Counted from the first letter of the stretch, positions 34,778 through 44,404 are shown. The stretch: DNA of 64,000 nt from Hyphomicrobium sp. LHD-15 (GCF_031157355.1 NZ_JAVIFT010000001.1:1364001-1428000), one strand, 5' to 3'. A program made the numbers and translations. The notes: a model not told the origin generated them from the letters alone.

Positions 34778-34798
34778 ATCCACAATCTCGTTGTGGAT
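34778..34798 (+). terminator. Stem-loop after pgeF
   Basis: ATCCACAA-TCTCG-TTGTGGAT, a perfect 8-base stem with a 5-base loop, starts 7 bases past the pgeF stop. No U-run follows, so it may be a weak or Rho-assisted terminator. Confidence 0.5.
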
Positions 34799-34972
34799 GT
34801 TGCGGATAGAATTAGCCACGACGCGCTTTTGCTCTCGATTACGTCTGGACGCGTGGCTGACGGGTAGCTACAGGACTCAGGGTGGGTACCGGCAGCGTTA
34901 GGGAGAAGATGGCCGCAAAGTCTGTACGTCGGCCGCCGGAGGACAGCGGATCATTCATAGGGGGACGTCATC

Positions 34973-36046
34973 GTGACGACCATTGATGCTGCTGCGGCAC
35001 GGCGTGCGAACAGATCAGTTGTGCTCGCAGTTTTCGCAGCTTTTGTGGGCTTCGGCCTGGGCGGATGCGAGACGGGCGCAAGCCTGTTTGCCAACAACGG
35101 CTCCGACCCCAATACCTCGCTGATCGCAGGACAGCCGTCGGTGGCTCCTGCTTCACAAACGGCGAAGATCGCCATCGCGCCGGTGATCGGCGCGCCCGAT
35201 GCCGTCGCCAAGCAGCTTCAGACGCAGCTCACCGGCGCCATCGAAGCGCAGAAAATCACCGTCGCAAAAGACGGAAGCGACAAAGCGGAGTTCACGCTTC
35301 GCGGTTATGTCGTTTCGGCCCGCGAAAAGGGCCGCACGAAAGTTTCCTACATCTGGGATGTTACCGATCCTTCGGGCAAGCGCGTGAACCGCATCACCGG
35401 CGAAGAGGTGCTGTCGGGCGCGCAGACCAAAGATCCCTGGGCTGCCGTGACGCCGCAGGTTGTTGATACGATTTCGAGCAAGACGGCGGGCTCGCTCGCA
35501 ACCTGGTTGCCGACGCAGAGCGCGGTCGCCATGGGCGCGGGCGGAACGCATCCGGCGTCTACCGCGGTCGTCAACCCTGTGCAGACGGCTGCGACCCCAA
35601 TGACGCCGCCGCCCGCACAGACGCCTGCAAGCTATCCTGCCGCCGCTGGTGGTCCGACCACCGGCAGCATCGGACGCGAAGGCGCCGTTACGGCCATGGT
35701 GCCGAGCGTAACGGGTGCTCCCGGCGACGGCAGCGTTGCGTTGACGAGCGCGATCCAGCGGGAACTGACCCGGAGCGGTCTGGCTCTCACGGAAACCGCC
35801 TCGGCGCAGACTTACCGGGTCGAAGGCAAGGTCATCGTCGGCGAAGGCCAGAACGGCAAGCAGCCGATCCAGATCGACTGGAACGTTAAGGATCCGCAGG
35901 GCAAGAAACTGGGCACGGTCTCGCAAAAGAACGAGATCCCTCAAGGGTCTCTCGACGGAGCCTGGGGCAAGACGGCCGATGCGGCCGCTTCGGCTGCCGC
36001 ACAGGGCATCCTCAAGCTCTTGCCTCCTCAGTCGAAGGTCAATTGA
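34973..36046 (+). CDS. Lipoprotein with two copies of one domain
   Basis: A 357-residue lipoprotein starting at GTG 34973 (GGGGGA before it). The lipobox LGGC is at about residues 29-32 after a hydrophobic stretch. Two related halves are visible: FTLRGYVVSAREKGRTKVSYIWDV-DPSGKRV (about 108-140) and YRVEGKVIVGEGQNGKQPIQIDWNV-DPQGKKL (about 282-313), each followed by an alanine-rich helix. A Pro/Thr/Ala linker lies between. This is an internal duplication. No named family is recognised; similar lipoproteins occur in Hyphomicrobiales. It stands between pgeF and prs, each with hairpins between. Confidence 0.75.
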   Translation: MTTIDAAAARRANRSVVLAVFAAFVGFGLGGCETGASLFANNGSDPNTSLIAGQPSVAPASQTAKIAIAPVIGAPDAVAKQLQTQLTGAIEAQKITVAKDGSDKAEFTLRGYVVSAREKGRTKVSYIWDVTDPSGKRVNRITGEEVLSGAQTKDPWAAVTPQVVDTISSKTAGSLATWLPTQSAVAMGAGGTHPASTAVVNPVQTAATPMTPPPAQTPASYPAAAGGPTTGSIGREGAVTAMVPSVTGAPGDGSVALTSAIQRELTRSGLALTETASAQTYRVEGKVIVGEGQNGKQPIQIDWNVKDPQGKKLGTVSQKNEIPQGSLDGAWGKTADAAASAAAQGILKLLPPQSKVN

Positions 36047-36145
36047 CCCCCTTGGCCGGGGAAACCTGAAAGATGGTCACCCGGCCGGCCTGAGTGTTCT
36101 CCTGGGTGTCTCTGGCCACACATCAACAGAGTCTGCTAAACATGC

Positions 36146-36176
36146 CGGGCCCGGGTGGTTTACACACCCGGGCCCG
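36146..36176 (+). terminator. GC-rich 12-base-pair hairpin before prs
   Basis: CGGGCCCGGGTG (36146-36157) pairs perfectly with CACCCGGGCCCG (36165-36176) around GTTTACA. It lies 99 bases past the lipoprotein stop and 89 before prs. There is no U-run. It could end the lipoprotein transcript or structure the prs leader. Confidence 0.5.
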
Positions 36177-36265
36177 CGCGTTAGAAGGCGCGTCATCGAA
36201 GTGTCGCATCAGGAGCGTGCATGCCTTTCGATGCGCGTGCAGACAGTGGCAAGGGCGGCCAGACC

Positions 36266-37198
<933 letters not shown>

Positions 37199-37217
37199 TT
37201 TTGCCGCATCGCTAAGA

Positions 37218-38159
37218 TTATTGGAGCCGGCTCCAATCGGGGCGGAGCCGTGGATTCGCGTCGCGATCGGTTTCGAGCCAAACGGGAAACGCGTTCGGCA
37301 TGGTCGGATCGACCAGGAGCTGATTATCCTTGCCGTCGTCCTCGACCTGCTCGAGCAGGTCCGCGCCGATCACCCACATCAGAACGTCGGAAAGCGTGCC
37401 GCAGCGCCCTTGCGAATTCGAGACCGGGTGCGGGTCTCCGATGGTGTCCTGGTGGATCTTCCAATATGCCGCGGCGCCGTTGCAATGGTCAGGGGGTTTC
37501 GGAGCGTGGATCATGGCGCCGTAGCCATCTCCAACCTCGACCCAGATCATGGTCGAGGCTCGATAGAGAGCGAGAGCGTCGCCGGATACGTTCTCCTCGT
37601 TGCCCCAGAGGCGCATGAACTGCCGCTCCGTCGTGACCAGATCCTTGGCTTCCACCATTCCGGAATCGCCGTATTTGACAGGCCCCAATGTTGTCAGCAC
37701 CCCTGCGAGTTCGGGATCCAGCTTGTAGCCCAAACGCGCCTCGGCCTCGGCGATTGCGGTTTGGCTCTGCTTCGGTCCGAAGGAGAGCCCGATATCGTTT
37801 GAAGAATATTCGGACCCGATCTCTCGCAGCAACGCGTCGGTCTCCGCGACGAGGCCACCGAGCGCCACCACCGGGCGCTCTTCGCGCAGGGGCTTTGTGA
37901 TCCCGGCAACCGATATCAGGTCGAAGGTCTTGGACCGGCGTCCCACTTTGGTGCCGACGACGGGCAGCGACGTGCTGCGCTCCACCGTCAGGCGTTTGCT
38001 GCCGGCCGGTACGGACAGGCGGTGCTCAGCAACGCCTGTCTCTTTACCTTCTATCCTGAACCGGCCGATCTCGCGGCCATCGGCCGAGACCGTGTAGTCG
38101 CCCTTGTCCGCCACGTTCACATTGATCAGAACCACGAGCGCAAATGCTGCTATCGACAT
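37218..38159 (-). CDS. Membrane-anchored protein with a SUKH (SMI1/KNR4)-like segment
   Basis: A 313-residue protein with a short hydrophobic N-terminus (SIAAFALVVLINVNVA) that may anchor or export it. Residues about 24-75 look like a small beta domain. The stretch QTAIAEAEARLGYKLDPELAGVLTTLGPVKYGDSG (about 131-165) follows the SMI1/KNR4 pattern (acidic helix, LG-x-L-x3-L, then G-x-Y), a fold often used by immunity proteins but also by housekeeping ones. Two cysteines lie late (DHCNG, GRCGT). It is convergent with prs and has no recognisable toxin neighbour. The SUKH link is tentative. Confidence 0.5.
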   Translation of the reverse strand: MSIAAFALVVLINVNVADKGDYTVSADGREIGRFRIEGKETGVAEHRLSVPAGSKRLTVERSTSLPVVGTKVGRRSKTFDLISVAGITKPLREERPVVALGGLVAETDALLREIGSEYSSNDIGLSFGPKQSQTAIAEAEARLGYKLDPELAGVLTTLGPVKYGDSGMVEAKDLVTTERQFMRLWGNEENVSGDALALYRASTMIWVEVGDGYGAMIHAPKPPDHCNGAAAYWKIHQDTIGDPHPVSNSQGRCGTLSDVLMWVIGADLLEQVEDDGKDNQLLVDPTMPNAFPVWLETDRDANPRLRPDWSRLQ

Positions 38160-38239
38160 CGCGAACAGACACTCTTTGCTGAAAAGACGGCCTGTTCTAT
38201 GCGGCTCGCGGTGCTCGCACTGTTACCTGGGTGACGCCC

Positions 38240-40546
38240 TCAATTGAGTTTGACCGAACCGAACAAGCGAACGGATGCGCCGGGTTCAAGAACGCCTTCG
38301 CGGCGCTTGAATGAGGCGTGGTTCAGCACCTCTTCATCGGCGAGGTTTTCGCCCTTCAGGCCCACGGTAAAGACCGGAGCGATCCCGTTCTCTGTGCGTC
38401 CTTCAACGGTATAGCTGATCTCGGCCGAGACGAGCGTGTAGCCCGGCGTCGCGATCTCCTCCTCGCCGAAGCGGTTCTGGTCGAAGGCGTGGAGCACGCC
38501 CGCGCGGGCAAACCAGTTGGCATCCCGATAGTAAAGACCGCCACCAAGGCGATGCGGGGGAATGCGCGGCACGTAGCTGCCGTCGTCGAACTTCGCGTTG
38601 ACGAAGTCGTACTGCCCGTCGATGCCCCAGACGCCGCGCCAGATGGGGGCGACGTCATACTGGGCCGCCGCCTCGAAGCCGTAGAAATTGGCATCGCGCT
38701 GCTGGAAATAGACGAGATCGAAAGCTTCATGAGAGTGGCCACCGCCACCTCCGCCGCCGTGCCCTTCTTCCTCGCAATGGAATTCACCGACCGACGATGC
38801 GCCGTCGCATTCGAAGCCCTGGAGCTGGCGATAGATGAAGCCGTTGTAGCGCGTGTAGTACGCCGAGGCGTCGAAGCGCAGAGCGCCCGTCGATTTCTTC
38901 AAGCCGGCTTCAATCGTCGTTGCCTTCTCGACATCGAGGAACGGATTGCCGACCTCGAAGGTGCCGGTTGCCTCGTGCATGCCTTTCGAGAACAGCTCAG
39001 CCGCATCGGGCGCGCGCTCGACATACTGGCCGGTCAGGCGGGCAACGGTCGCGAACGGAAGCTGGTAGAGGGCGCCGAGGCTGGCGCTAACGGGCGTGAA
39101 GCTCTTTTCGCCGCTGATTTCGTGAGCATGGAAGTGCCATTCGCCGGGGCTCCCAACTTCTTCCTCGCCGTGGAAGTCCTCCCAACCGGTACCGTCGACA
39201 GCGGTATGCTCGATACGCGCAGCGGCCTGCAGCCTCGTTTTCCGGGTCAGCGCCAATTCTTCGAACCAGAACGCGGCGATGCTGTCCGTCTCGACGGGTT
39301 CGAGCAACGACTCGCCCTCGAACGACTGGCCGCGTGTCTTGCGATGCCCCCAGTGCGCGCCGATCGCGCCGGTGAACTCGCCAAGAACGGTGCCTACGGG
39401 AAGATGCTGTATCTCTACGCGGGCTTCCTGCTCCTTGTTGGTGAAGGTGGAGCCGACCTCGAACTCGTTGTCGACACCGGGATCGTGGATCGCAAGCTCG
39501 TCGTGCTTGTAGTCGGAGGCGCCAAACCAGAAGCGCACCGCTTCCAGACCGAAGTCGCGCACGCGCCACTCACCCTTGGCCAGAACCTTGTCCTGGACCA
39601 TATCGATGCGCGGGTTGACGCCCTCCTCGGCTTCCTCGCCGGGAATGCCGTAGACGCTTTCGATGCGCGCGAACGAAACGCCGAAGAAGCCATCGGTGCC
39701 GACGAGAGACGCGCCAAGCGCGCCACCCTTGCTGTCGACGAACGTGTTCGCGACCTTTCCGTTGGGGGAGTCATAGTCCTCGGTTTCGCGCCGGAAGCCA
39801 TCGGCGTGCACCACGATGCCGTTGGCGCCGGCGGTGACCTTGAACGCGCCATCGACGCCTTCGTCGACGGACGTGCCACCGCCGCTCACCGCACCGCTGA
39901 AACCGCCTTTTGGCATGTAAGTCGGAATTCTCTGGTTCTCGACCGAGACGACCCCACCGATGGCCTGCGAACCATAGCGAAGCGTGGCCGGGCCGCGCAC
40001 GACCTCGACACGATCGGCCGCGTTGGGATCGACGGGGATGGCGTGATCCTCGGAAATGGCGGCGACGTCATGCGTGCCGATCCCGTTCTCCTGGGTGCGG
40101 ACGCGGTAGCTGTCGAGGCCGCGAATGATCGGCCGGTTGGCGCCGGGCGCGAATGTGCTGCCGACGATGCCGGGCTTGTTTTCAAGCGTGTCGGTGAGGG
40201 TTGGGCCGTTGGTGGCCGCGATCTCGCGATCGGAGGCGGTCGTGACGGCCACGAAGGCATGATCGTCGAAGTCGAGGGCAGTGCCGGGGGGGATGGCGGC
40301 CCCTTCCGCCGTCGCAGGCGGGGCGGTTTGTGGGACGCCTTGGCCGGAAGACGCGGCTTTGGCGCGCTTCGGCTTCACGATCGGACTCGGGGTCGTCACC
40401 TCGATGGCAGGAAGCTCGGTGGGGGTGGCTTCCTGTGCGTGCGCCGGGCCGGAGGGAGACAGCACGGCTGCGACGGCCGTCATGGGCATTGCCAGCGCCA
40501 TCGAGCGTCGAACCGTCAAACGTCGAACAGGGGCGGACACACGCAT
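38240..40546 (-). CDS. TonB-dependent outer-membrane receptor, ZnuD-like
   Basis: A 768-residue receptor with a signal peptide (LAMPMTAVAAVLSPSGPAHAQ), a plug domain (DRVEVVRGPATLRYGSQAIGGVV) and a barrel ending in GASVRLFGSVKLN. Two loops are rich in His/Glu/Cys: HGEEEVGSPGEWHFHAHE, and CEEEGHGGGGGGGHSHE near residues 620-645. Such loops are typical of zinc receptors of the ZnuD type. GAGGGA precedes ATG 40546. A Zur-like dyad lies 10-40 bases upstream. Zinc uptake under scarcity is the likely role; copper or another metal is possible. No ExbB/ExbD/TonB or ABC zinc importer lies in the window. Confidence 0.85.
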   Translation of the reverse strand: MRVSAPVRRLTVRRSMALAMPMTAVAAVLSPSGPAHAQEATPTELPAIEVTTPSPIVKPKRAKAASSGQGVPQTAPPATAEGAAIPPGTALDFDDHAFVAVTTASDREIAATNGPTLTDTLENKPGIVGSTFAPGANRPIIRGLDSYRVRTQENGIGTHDVAAISEDHAIPVDPNAADRVEVVRGPATLRYGSQAIGGVVSVENQRIPTYMPKGGFSGAVSGGGTSVDEGVDGAFKVTAGANGIVVHADGFRRETEDYDSPNGKVANTFVDSKGGALGASLVGTDGFFGVSFARIESVYGIPGEEAEEGVNPRIDMVQDKVLAKGEWRVRDFGLEAVRFWFGASDYKHDELAIHDPGVDNEFEVGSTFTNKEQEARVEIQHLPVGTVLGEFTGAIGAHWGHRKTRGQSFEGESLLEPVETDSIAAFWFEELALTRKTRLQAAARIEHTAVDGTGWEDFHGEEEVGSPGEWHFHAHEISGEKSFTPVSASLGALYQLPFATVARLTGQYVERAPDAAELFSKGMHEATGTFEVGNPFLDVEKATTIEAGLKKSTGALRFDASAYYTRYNGFIYRQLQGFECDGASSVGEFHCEEEGHGGGGGGGHSHEAFDLVYFQQRDANFYGFEAAAQYDVAPIWRGVWGIDGQYDFVNAKFDDGSYVPRIPPHRLGGGLYYRDANWFARAGVLHAFDQNRFGEEEIATPGYTLVSAEISYTVEGRTENGIAPVFTVGLKGENLADEEVLNHASFKRREGVLEPGASVRLFGSVKLN

Positions 40547-40555
40547 AAATCCCTC

Positions 40556-40586
40556 ACATCGGATGTTATAAGATAATATCCGATGT
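40556..40586. promoter_or_regulatory. Zur-like operator upstream of the TonB receptor
   Basis: ACATCGGATGTTAT-AAG-ATAATATCCGATGT is a 31-base dyad with 14-base arms and one mismatch. Its core GATGTTATAA-ATAATATC resembles Zur boxes of the ATGTTATAATATAACAT type. It lies just before the receptor ribosome site, where bound repressor would block transcription. Confidence 0.65.
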
Positions 40587-40623
40587 TTAGAGCGTGGCCG
40601 CCGCCGAGGCAAAGAGAATTTGT

Positions 40624-40632
40624 GATATTATC
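40624..40632. promoter_or_regulatory. Second Zur-like half-site
   Basis: GATATTATC is the reverse complement of GATAATATC in the dyad at 40572-40580, about 50 bases away. It may be a second, weaker binding site or belong to the receptor promoter. Confidence 0.35.
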
Positions 40633-40805
40633 CGTTTTGAGGGCGCGAGGCGGCGCAGGCGTGGCGCGGAGGTCACAGGCGGGGAGGCGCGCAGGGGGGG
40701 TGATCGCTGGACACGATACGCGCTACATTCAGCGCGCATGTCGCGTCGGCTTTAAATAGCGCTCGACGCTCGCCAACAGTATCACGAGGCGAGAGCTCGT
40801 GGGTC

Positions 40806-40837
40806 CGAAACGCGCGCTCCCCTCGGGAGCCGTTTCG
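40806..40837 (+). promoter_or_regulatory. Hairpin in the AraC-type gene leader
   Basis: GCTCCC-CTC-GGGAGC forms an inner stem and CGAAACG/CGTTTCG an outer stem with a 3-base bulge. It ends 53 bases before the AraC-type start. It could be a leader structure or a terminator for read-through. Confidence 0.4.
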
Positions 40838-40890
40838 CCTTGCGGCACCCTTGCTTCGCGGGCAAAGCTAGGCTCGCGACAAGGGGCCCT

Positions 40891-41841
40891 ATGCTGACAT
40901 TCTCAACCGACGATCTGCCGGCGAAGGACCGCTTCGACCATTGGGTCGAGGTGCGGGGCAAGCAGCTTTTCGGCGTCACGATCGAGCTCGAACGAGCCAA
41001 GCGACACGACTTTCGCGGCCACTTTTCCGCCACCGCCTTGGGCGGCGCGACACTCGCCGAGATGTACGCATCGACCTATCACGTCAGCCGCACGCGTGCC
41101 GATATCGCGCGAATGCCGGGCGACAGCCTTTGTATCTCTCAACAGGTGCGCGGCCCGGGATGGATGGATATCGGCCGAGGCCGCGTTCATTCCGTCACCA
41201 ACTCGACGCTGGTGGTCAGCCATTCGGATATGCCGTATGCGGGGATCCCGAAACGAACCGATGGGTTTCATTTCCGCGCCCTCAAGATTCCACTCGCCGG
41301 ACGGGAGCAGCTTGCCGGCGCCGCGCGCAATCTCGAGCACGAACCGCTCGTCCAGGGTTTACGACTGACGAAGTTGATCGCCGCCGGTTTTGCGGCGCTC
41401 TTCGAGCAGGGAGCGCGCTTCGCCGATCCCGCGGCGGCGGTGACCAACCTGGGCCAGCTTGCGCTGCTGGCGCGCGGGCAAGTGACGCCGGGCTCTCCGG
41501 AAAGCCGAGCTGCGCTCCACTTCGGTCAATTTCACGCCGCGCAACAAGCGCTCGTCCAAAACCTTCACCGCTCCGATCTCTCGCCTGCGCTGGTGGCGAA
41601 CGTGCTCGGCCTCTCGGTGCGGCAGATCCATATTCTGTTCGAGCCTTCCGGCGAAAGCTTCTCCCGCACGGTGACGCGCCTCAGGCTTGCGGAAGCGCAC
41701 AAGCAATTGCGGATGGACCCCAACCGGCCGGTTGCCGATATCGCGTTTTCGTGCGGCTTCGACAGCCTCGCGACGTTCTATCGCGTGTTCCGGCGCGCCT
41801 ATGGGCTCACGCCCCGCGACGTGCGAGAGGGCGATAGCTGA
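40891..41841 (+). CDS. AraC family transcriptional regulator
   Basis: This 316-residue protein has an N-terminal AraC-binding-like domain (MLTFSTDDLPAKDRFDHWVEVRG) and a C-terminal double helix-turn-helix (LSPALVANVLGLSVRQIHILFEPSGESF and VADIAFSCGFDSLATFYRVFRRAYGLTPRDVR). ATG 40891 gives a family-like N-terminus. It is divergent from the zinc-type receptor and convergent with an orphan efflux adaptor. Targets and inducer are unknown. Confidence 0.9.
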   Translation: MLTFSTDDLPAKDRFDHWVEVRGKQLFGVTIELERAKRHDFRGHFSATALGGATLAEMYASTYHVSRTRADIARMPGDSLCISQQVRGPGWMDIGRGRVHSVTNSTLVVSHSDMPYAGIPKRTDGFHFRALKIPLAGREQLAGAARNLEHEPLVQGLRLTKLIAAGFAALFEQGARFADPAAAVTNLGQLALLARGQVTPGSPESRAALHFGQFHAAQQALVQNLHRSDLSPALVANVLGLSVRQIHILFEPSGESFSRTVTRLRLAEAHKQLRMDPNRPVADIAFSCGFDSLATFYRVFRRAYGLTPRDVREGDS

Positions 41842-41880
41842 CACTCTCTGGGCAAGGGGCGGACTGTGAGCTGGCCGGCG

Positions 41881-42732
41881 TCAGCTGGTCGGCAGATAAA
41901 CCGTAACCGGGTCGCTATCGGAATAGCGCGTGCCCGTAGTCTTCAGTTCGAGACGAACGCGACGCGTTGTGGAGCCGGGTTCCTCGCTCGGCAGCACGGC
42001 GCGGATACGTGCCGGCTCGCGCTTGCCTCCGCCGATCGAGACGTCGAGTTCGCGTCCGACCGCCAAGCCCGACAGCTGCGCGATGGGCACTTCCGTCTCG
42101 ATCTCCGGTGATGTGTTGTCGACCATCAAGAGAATATGCGGCGTCTCGATCGAGACGAGGCCACCGACTGTCAGGAGGTGGCGAACGATGATGCCATCGA
42201 ACGGAGCCGGGATGGTGGCCAGACGCACGTCCAGCTCGCGCTTGGCAACTTCCGCCTGCCGGGTTCCGATCGTGGAGCGCGCTCTTTCGAGATCGGCGCG
42301 CGCGATCGACGTCCGATTGCTCGAATCCTGGAACCTTGCGCCGGAGAAGGCCGGAGACTCCTTCAGGTTGGCTTGCCGCTCATACTCGGTCTGCTCGAGA
42401 ACGAGCCGTGCTTCCGCACTTGCCAGATCACGTTTCGCAAACTCAAGGGCGCCTTCCGCGATCGCGAGATCAGCCTTGAGCTGGCGGGTATCGATCTCTG
42501 CCAGAACATCGCCCTGCTTGACCTGATCGCCAACTCTGGCCGGAATCGATGCGATGACGCCCATCACCGGCGTCGAGATCTTGCTGGTGCGCCAGAAAAT
42601 CAGCCGTCCGCCGACACTGCTATCGGCGGCATGAGCGGAGATTGAGGGAGGCAGGACAGCGACGAACAGCGCCGCGACAAGCGCCAAGCCGTGGAGCCTG
42701 CGACTTCCAGACCTGAGTTTTGCCTGGGTCAT
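41881..42732 (-). CDS. HlyD/RND-type periplasmic adaptor, orphan
   Basis: This 283-residue protein has a signal peptide (LALVAALFVAVLPPSISAHA), a split lipoyl/barrel-sandwich domain (TPVMGVIASIPARVGDQVKQGDVLAEID ... ATIPAPFDGIIVRHLLTVGGLV), a coiled-coil hairpin between them and a short beta-barrel end. It is smaller than usual RND adaptors (about 370) and lacks a clear membrane-proximal domain. No transporter gene is adjacent, so its partner is elsewhere or it has been recruited to another job. Confidence 0.8.
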   Translation of the reverse strand: MTQAKLRSGSRRLHGLALVAALFVAVLPPSISAHAADSSVGGRLIFWRTSKISTPVMGVIASIPARVGDQVKQGDVLAEIDTRQLKADLAIAEGALEFAKRDLASAEARLVLEQTEYERQANLKESPAFSGARFQDSSNRTSIARADLERARSTIGTRQAEVAKRELDVRLATIPAPFDGIIVRHLLTVGGLVSIETPHILLMVDNTSPEIETEVPIAQLSGLAVGRELDVSIGGGKREPARIRAVLPSEEPGSTTRRVRLELKTTGTRYSDSDPVTVYLPTS

Positions 42733-42859
42733 GATACGCGCTCACCTGTCCGATGCCATTTTGTACCGGACCGGCGCGCGAGGGGCAATGCAATCCTTGC
42801 CAAGAGCCTTAAGAACAGGGCTCATCGGGCCTCGTGATTACGACCGCCCGCCCCCCAGC

Positions 42860-44404
42860 TCAGCGCGACAGGCCCTTGGTTTTCAGCTCGGCCAGATACT
42901 CGCCCCAGCGCTTGTCCTTCTGCAGCGACAGCATGTGCAGATAGGACCAGGTGAAGAGCCCGGTATCGTGTCCATCGTCGAAGACGATGCGAACGGCATA
43001 GTTGCCGACGCCGCGTAGCTCGCGGATCTTGACGTTCTTCTTGCCGCCGACCGTGACGCGCTGCTCCTTCGAGTGGCCCTGGACCTCGGCCGACGGGCTC
43101 AACACGCGCAGGAACTCAGCCGGCAGCTCGTGCTCGTCCTTGGTGGCGAACGAGACGCGCAGCGCCTCGCCGCCATGCACCACCTCGAGCTTCGGCGGCT
43201 TCATGCCCCGGCCCGAAGCCTTTTCGAGTTCGGCCCAGGCCTTGGCGGCGATCTCGCGGAATACCTGTGCGCTCGGGCTATCGGGCGCGGTCGCCGTGAT
43301 CGGCCGTCCCGCGTCCGAGGTTTCGCGCACCTCGATCGTCAGCGGAACCTCGCCCAGGAACGGCACGCCGATCTTCTCGGCCTCGGCCTTGGCGCCGCCG
43401 TGGCCAAAGATGTCGTAACGCGCGCCGGTGTCGGGGGCGATGAAGTAACTCATGTTCTCGACGATGCCGAGCAGCGGCACGTTGACCTTCTTGAACATCG
43501 CGAGGCCCTTGCGGGCATCGATCAACGCGAGATCCTGCGGGGTCGAGACGATCACGGCGCCGGCGAGCGGCACCTGCTGGGCAATGGTGAGCTGCACGTC
43601 GCCCGTGCCGGGCGGCATGTCGATCACCAGGACATCGAGATCGCCCCAGAGCACCTCACGCAGCATCTGGTTCAACGCTCCGACCACCATCGGGCCACGC
43701 CAGACGATGGGCGTGCCCTCGTCGACCATAAAGCCCATCGACATCGCCTTGAGGCCGTAGCCCTCCATCGGCACGAGCTTCTTGCCGGACGACTGCTCGG
43801 GCTTGCCGGTGATGCCGAGCAGGCGTGGCTGGGAGGGCCCATAGATATCGGCGTCCATAATGCCGGCCTTGAGACCGATGGCCTGGAAACCGAGGGCAAG
43901 GTTCACCGCGACCGTCGACTTGCCGACGCCGCCTTTGCCGGAGGCAACGGCTACGATGTGCTTCACGCCGGGAACGCCCTGGGTCTGACGTACGGGGGCA
44001 GCAGCAGCCTGCGGCGGGGCCTGCCGCGGAGGACCATCACCGGCGGCGCCGCGTGCGCGGGCTTCCGTCACCCTCGCGTGCTCGCGCGGATGCTCACGGC
44101 CGTTTCCTGAGGGGGCGGCGGGCTTGGCAGATCCCGAGGGTGCGGCGCGTCCGGGGCCGGCCTCTGCGGTCAGCACCGCGACCACACCGGCGACGCCCTC
44201 GATCTCGCGCACGACCTTCTCTGCTGCACCGCGCAACGGCTCGAGCTCATCGGCGCGCGCGGCGGGAACCGTGATCGAGAAATAAACGCGGCCATCCTTG
44301 ACGAGGATATCCGAGACAAGGCCAAGATCTACGATATTGCCGTCGAGATCCGGTCCCTTGACGCGACGCAGCCGGTCGAGAACCTGCGCCTTCAAATCGG
44401 ACAT
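42860..44404 (-). CDS. mrp: Mrp/ApbC-type Fe-S carrier ATPase with C-terminal DUF971
   Basis: This 514-residue protein has three parts: an N-terminal MIP18/DUF59 domain (about 1-82), an Ala/Pro linker, a Mrp P-loop ATPase with ASGKGGVGKST at about 154-164 and DVLVIDMPPGTGDVQL, and a C-terminal DUF971 domain (about 401-514, RGVGNYAVRIVFDDGHDTGLF-W). This order is that of plant HCF101, which assembles [4Fe-4S] proteins such as photosystem I. Many bacterial Mrp proteins lack the DUF971 part. The CxxC that usually follows ENMSYF is absent here (ENMSYFIAPDTGARYDIFGHGG), so cluster binding would need other ligands. It stands alone. Confidence 0.92.
   Translation of the reverse strand: MSDLKAQVLDRLRRVKGPDLDGNIVDLGLVSDILVKDGRVYFSITVPAARADELEPLRGAAEKVVREIEGVAGVVAVLTAEAGPGRAAPSGSAKPAAPSGNGREHPREHARVTEARARGAAGDGPPRQAPPQAAAAPVRQTQGVPGVKHIVAVASGKGGVGKSTVAVNLALGFQAIGLKAGIMDADIYGPSQPRLLGITGKPEQSSGKKLVPMEGYGLKAMSMGFMVDEGTPIVWRGPMVVGALNQMLREVLWGDLDVLVIDMPPGTGDVQLTIAQQVPLAGAVIVSTPQDLALIDARKGLAMFKKVNVPLLGIVENMSYFIAPDTGARYDIFGHGGAKAEAEKIGVPFLGEVPLTIEVRETSDAGRPITATAPDSPSAQVFREIAAKAWAELEKASGRGMKPPKLEVVHGGEALRVSFATKDEHELPAEFLRVLSPSAEVQGHSKEQRVTVGGKKNVKIRELRGVGNYAVRIVFDDGHDTGLFTWSYLHMLSLQKDKRWGEYLAELKTKGLSR

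Larger units (their letters stand above)
40547..40890. other. Receptor-AraC divergent intergenic region
   Basis: About 344 bases hold the Zur-like dyad and half-site on the receptor side and a strong hairpin (40806-40837) on the AraC side. No gene is supported between them. Confidence 0.5.

Noticed and set aside
38318-40576. A 752-codon plus-strand open frame opposite the TonB receptor
   Set aside because: It is an antisense shadow of high-GC coding sequence; it has no domain, while the minus strand encodes a clear TonB receptor.
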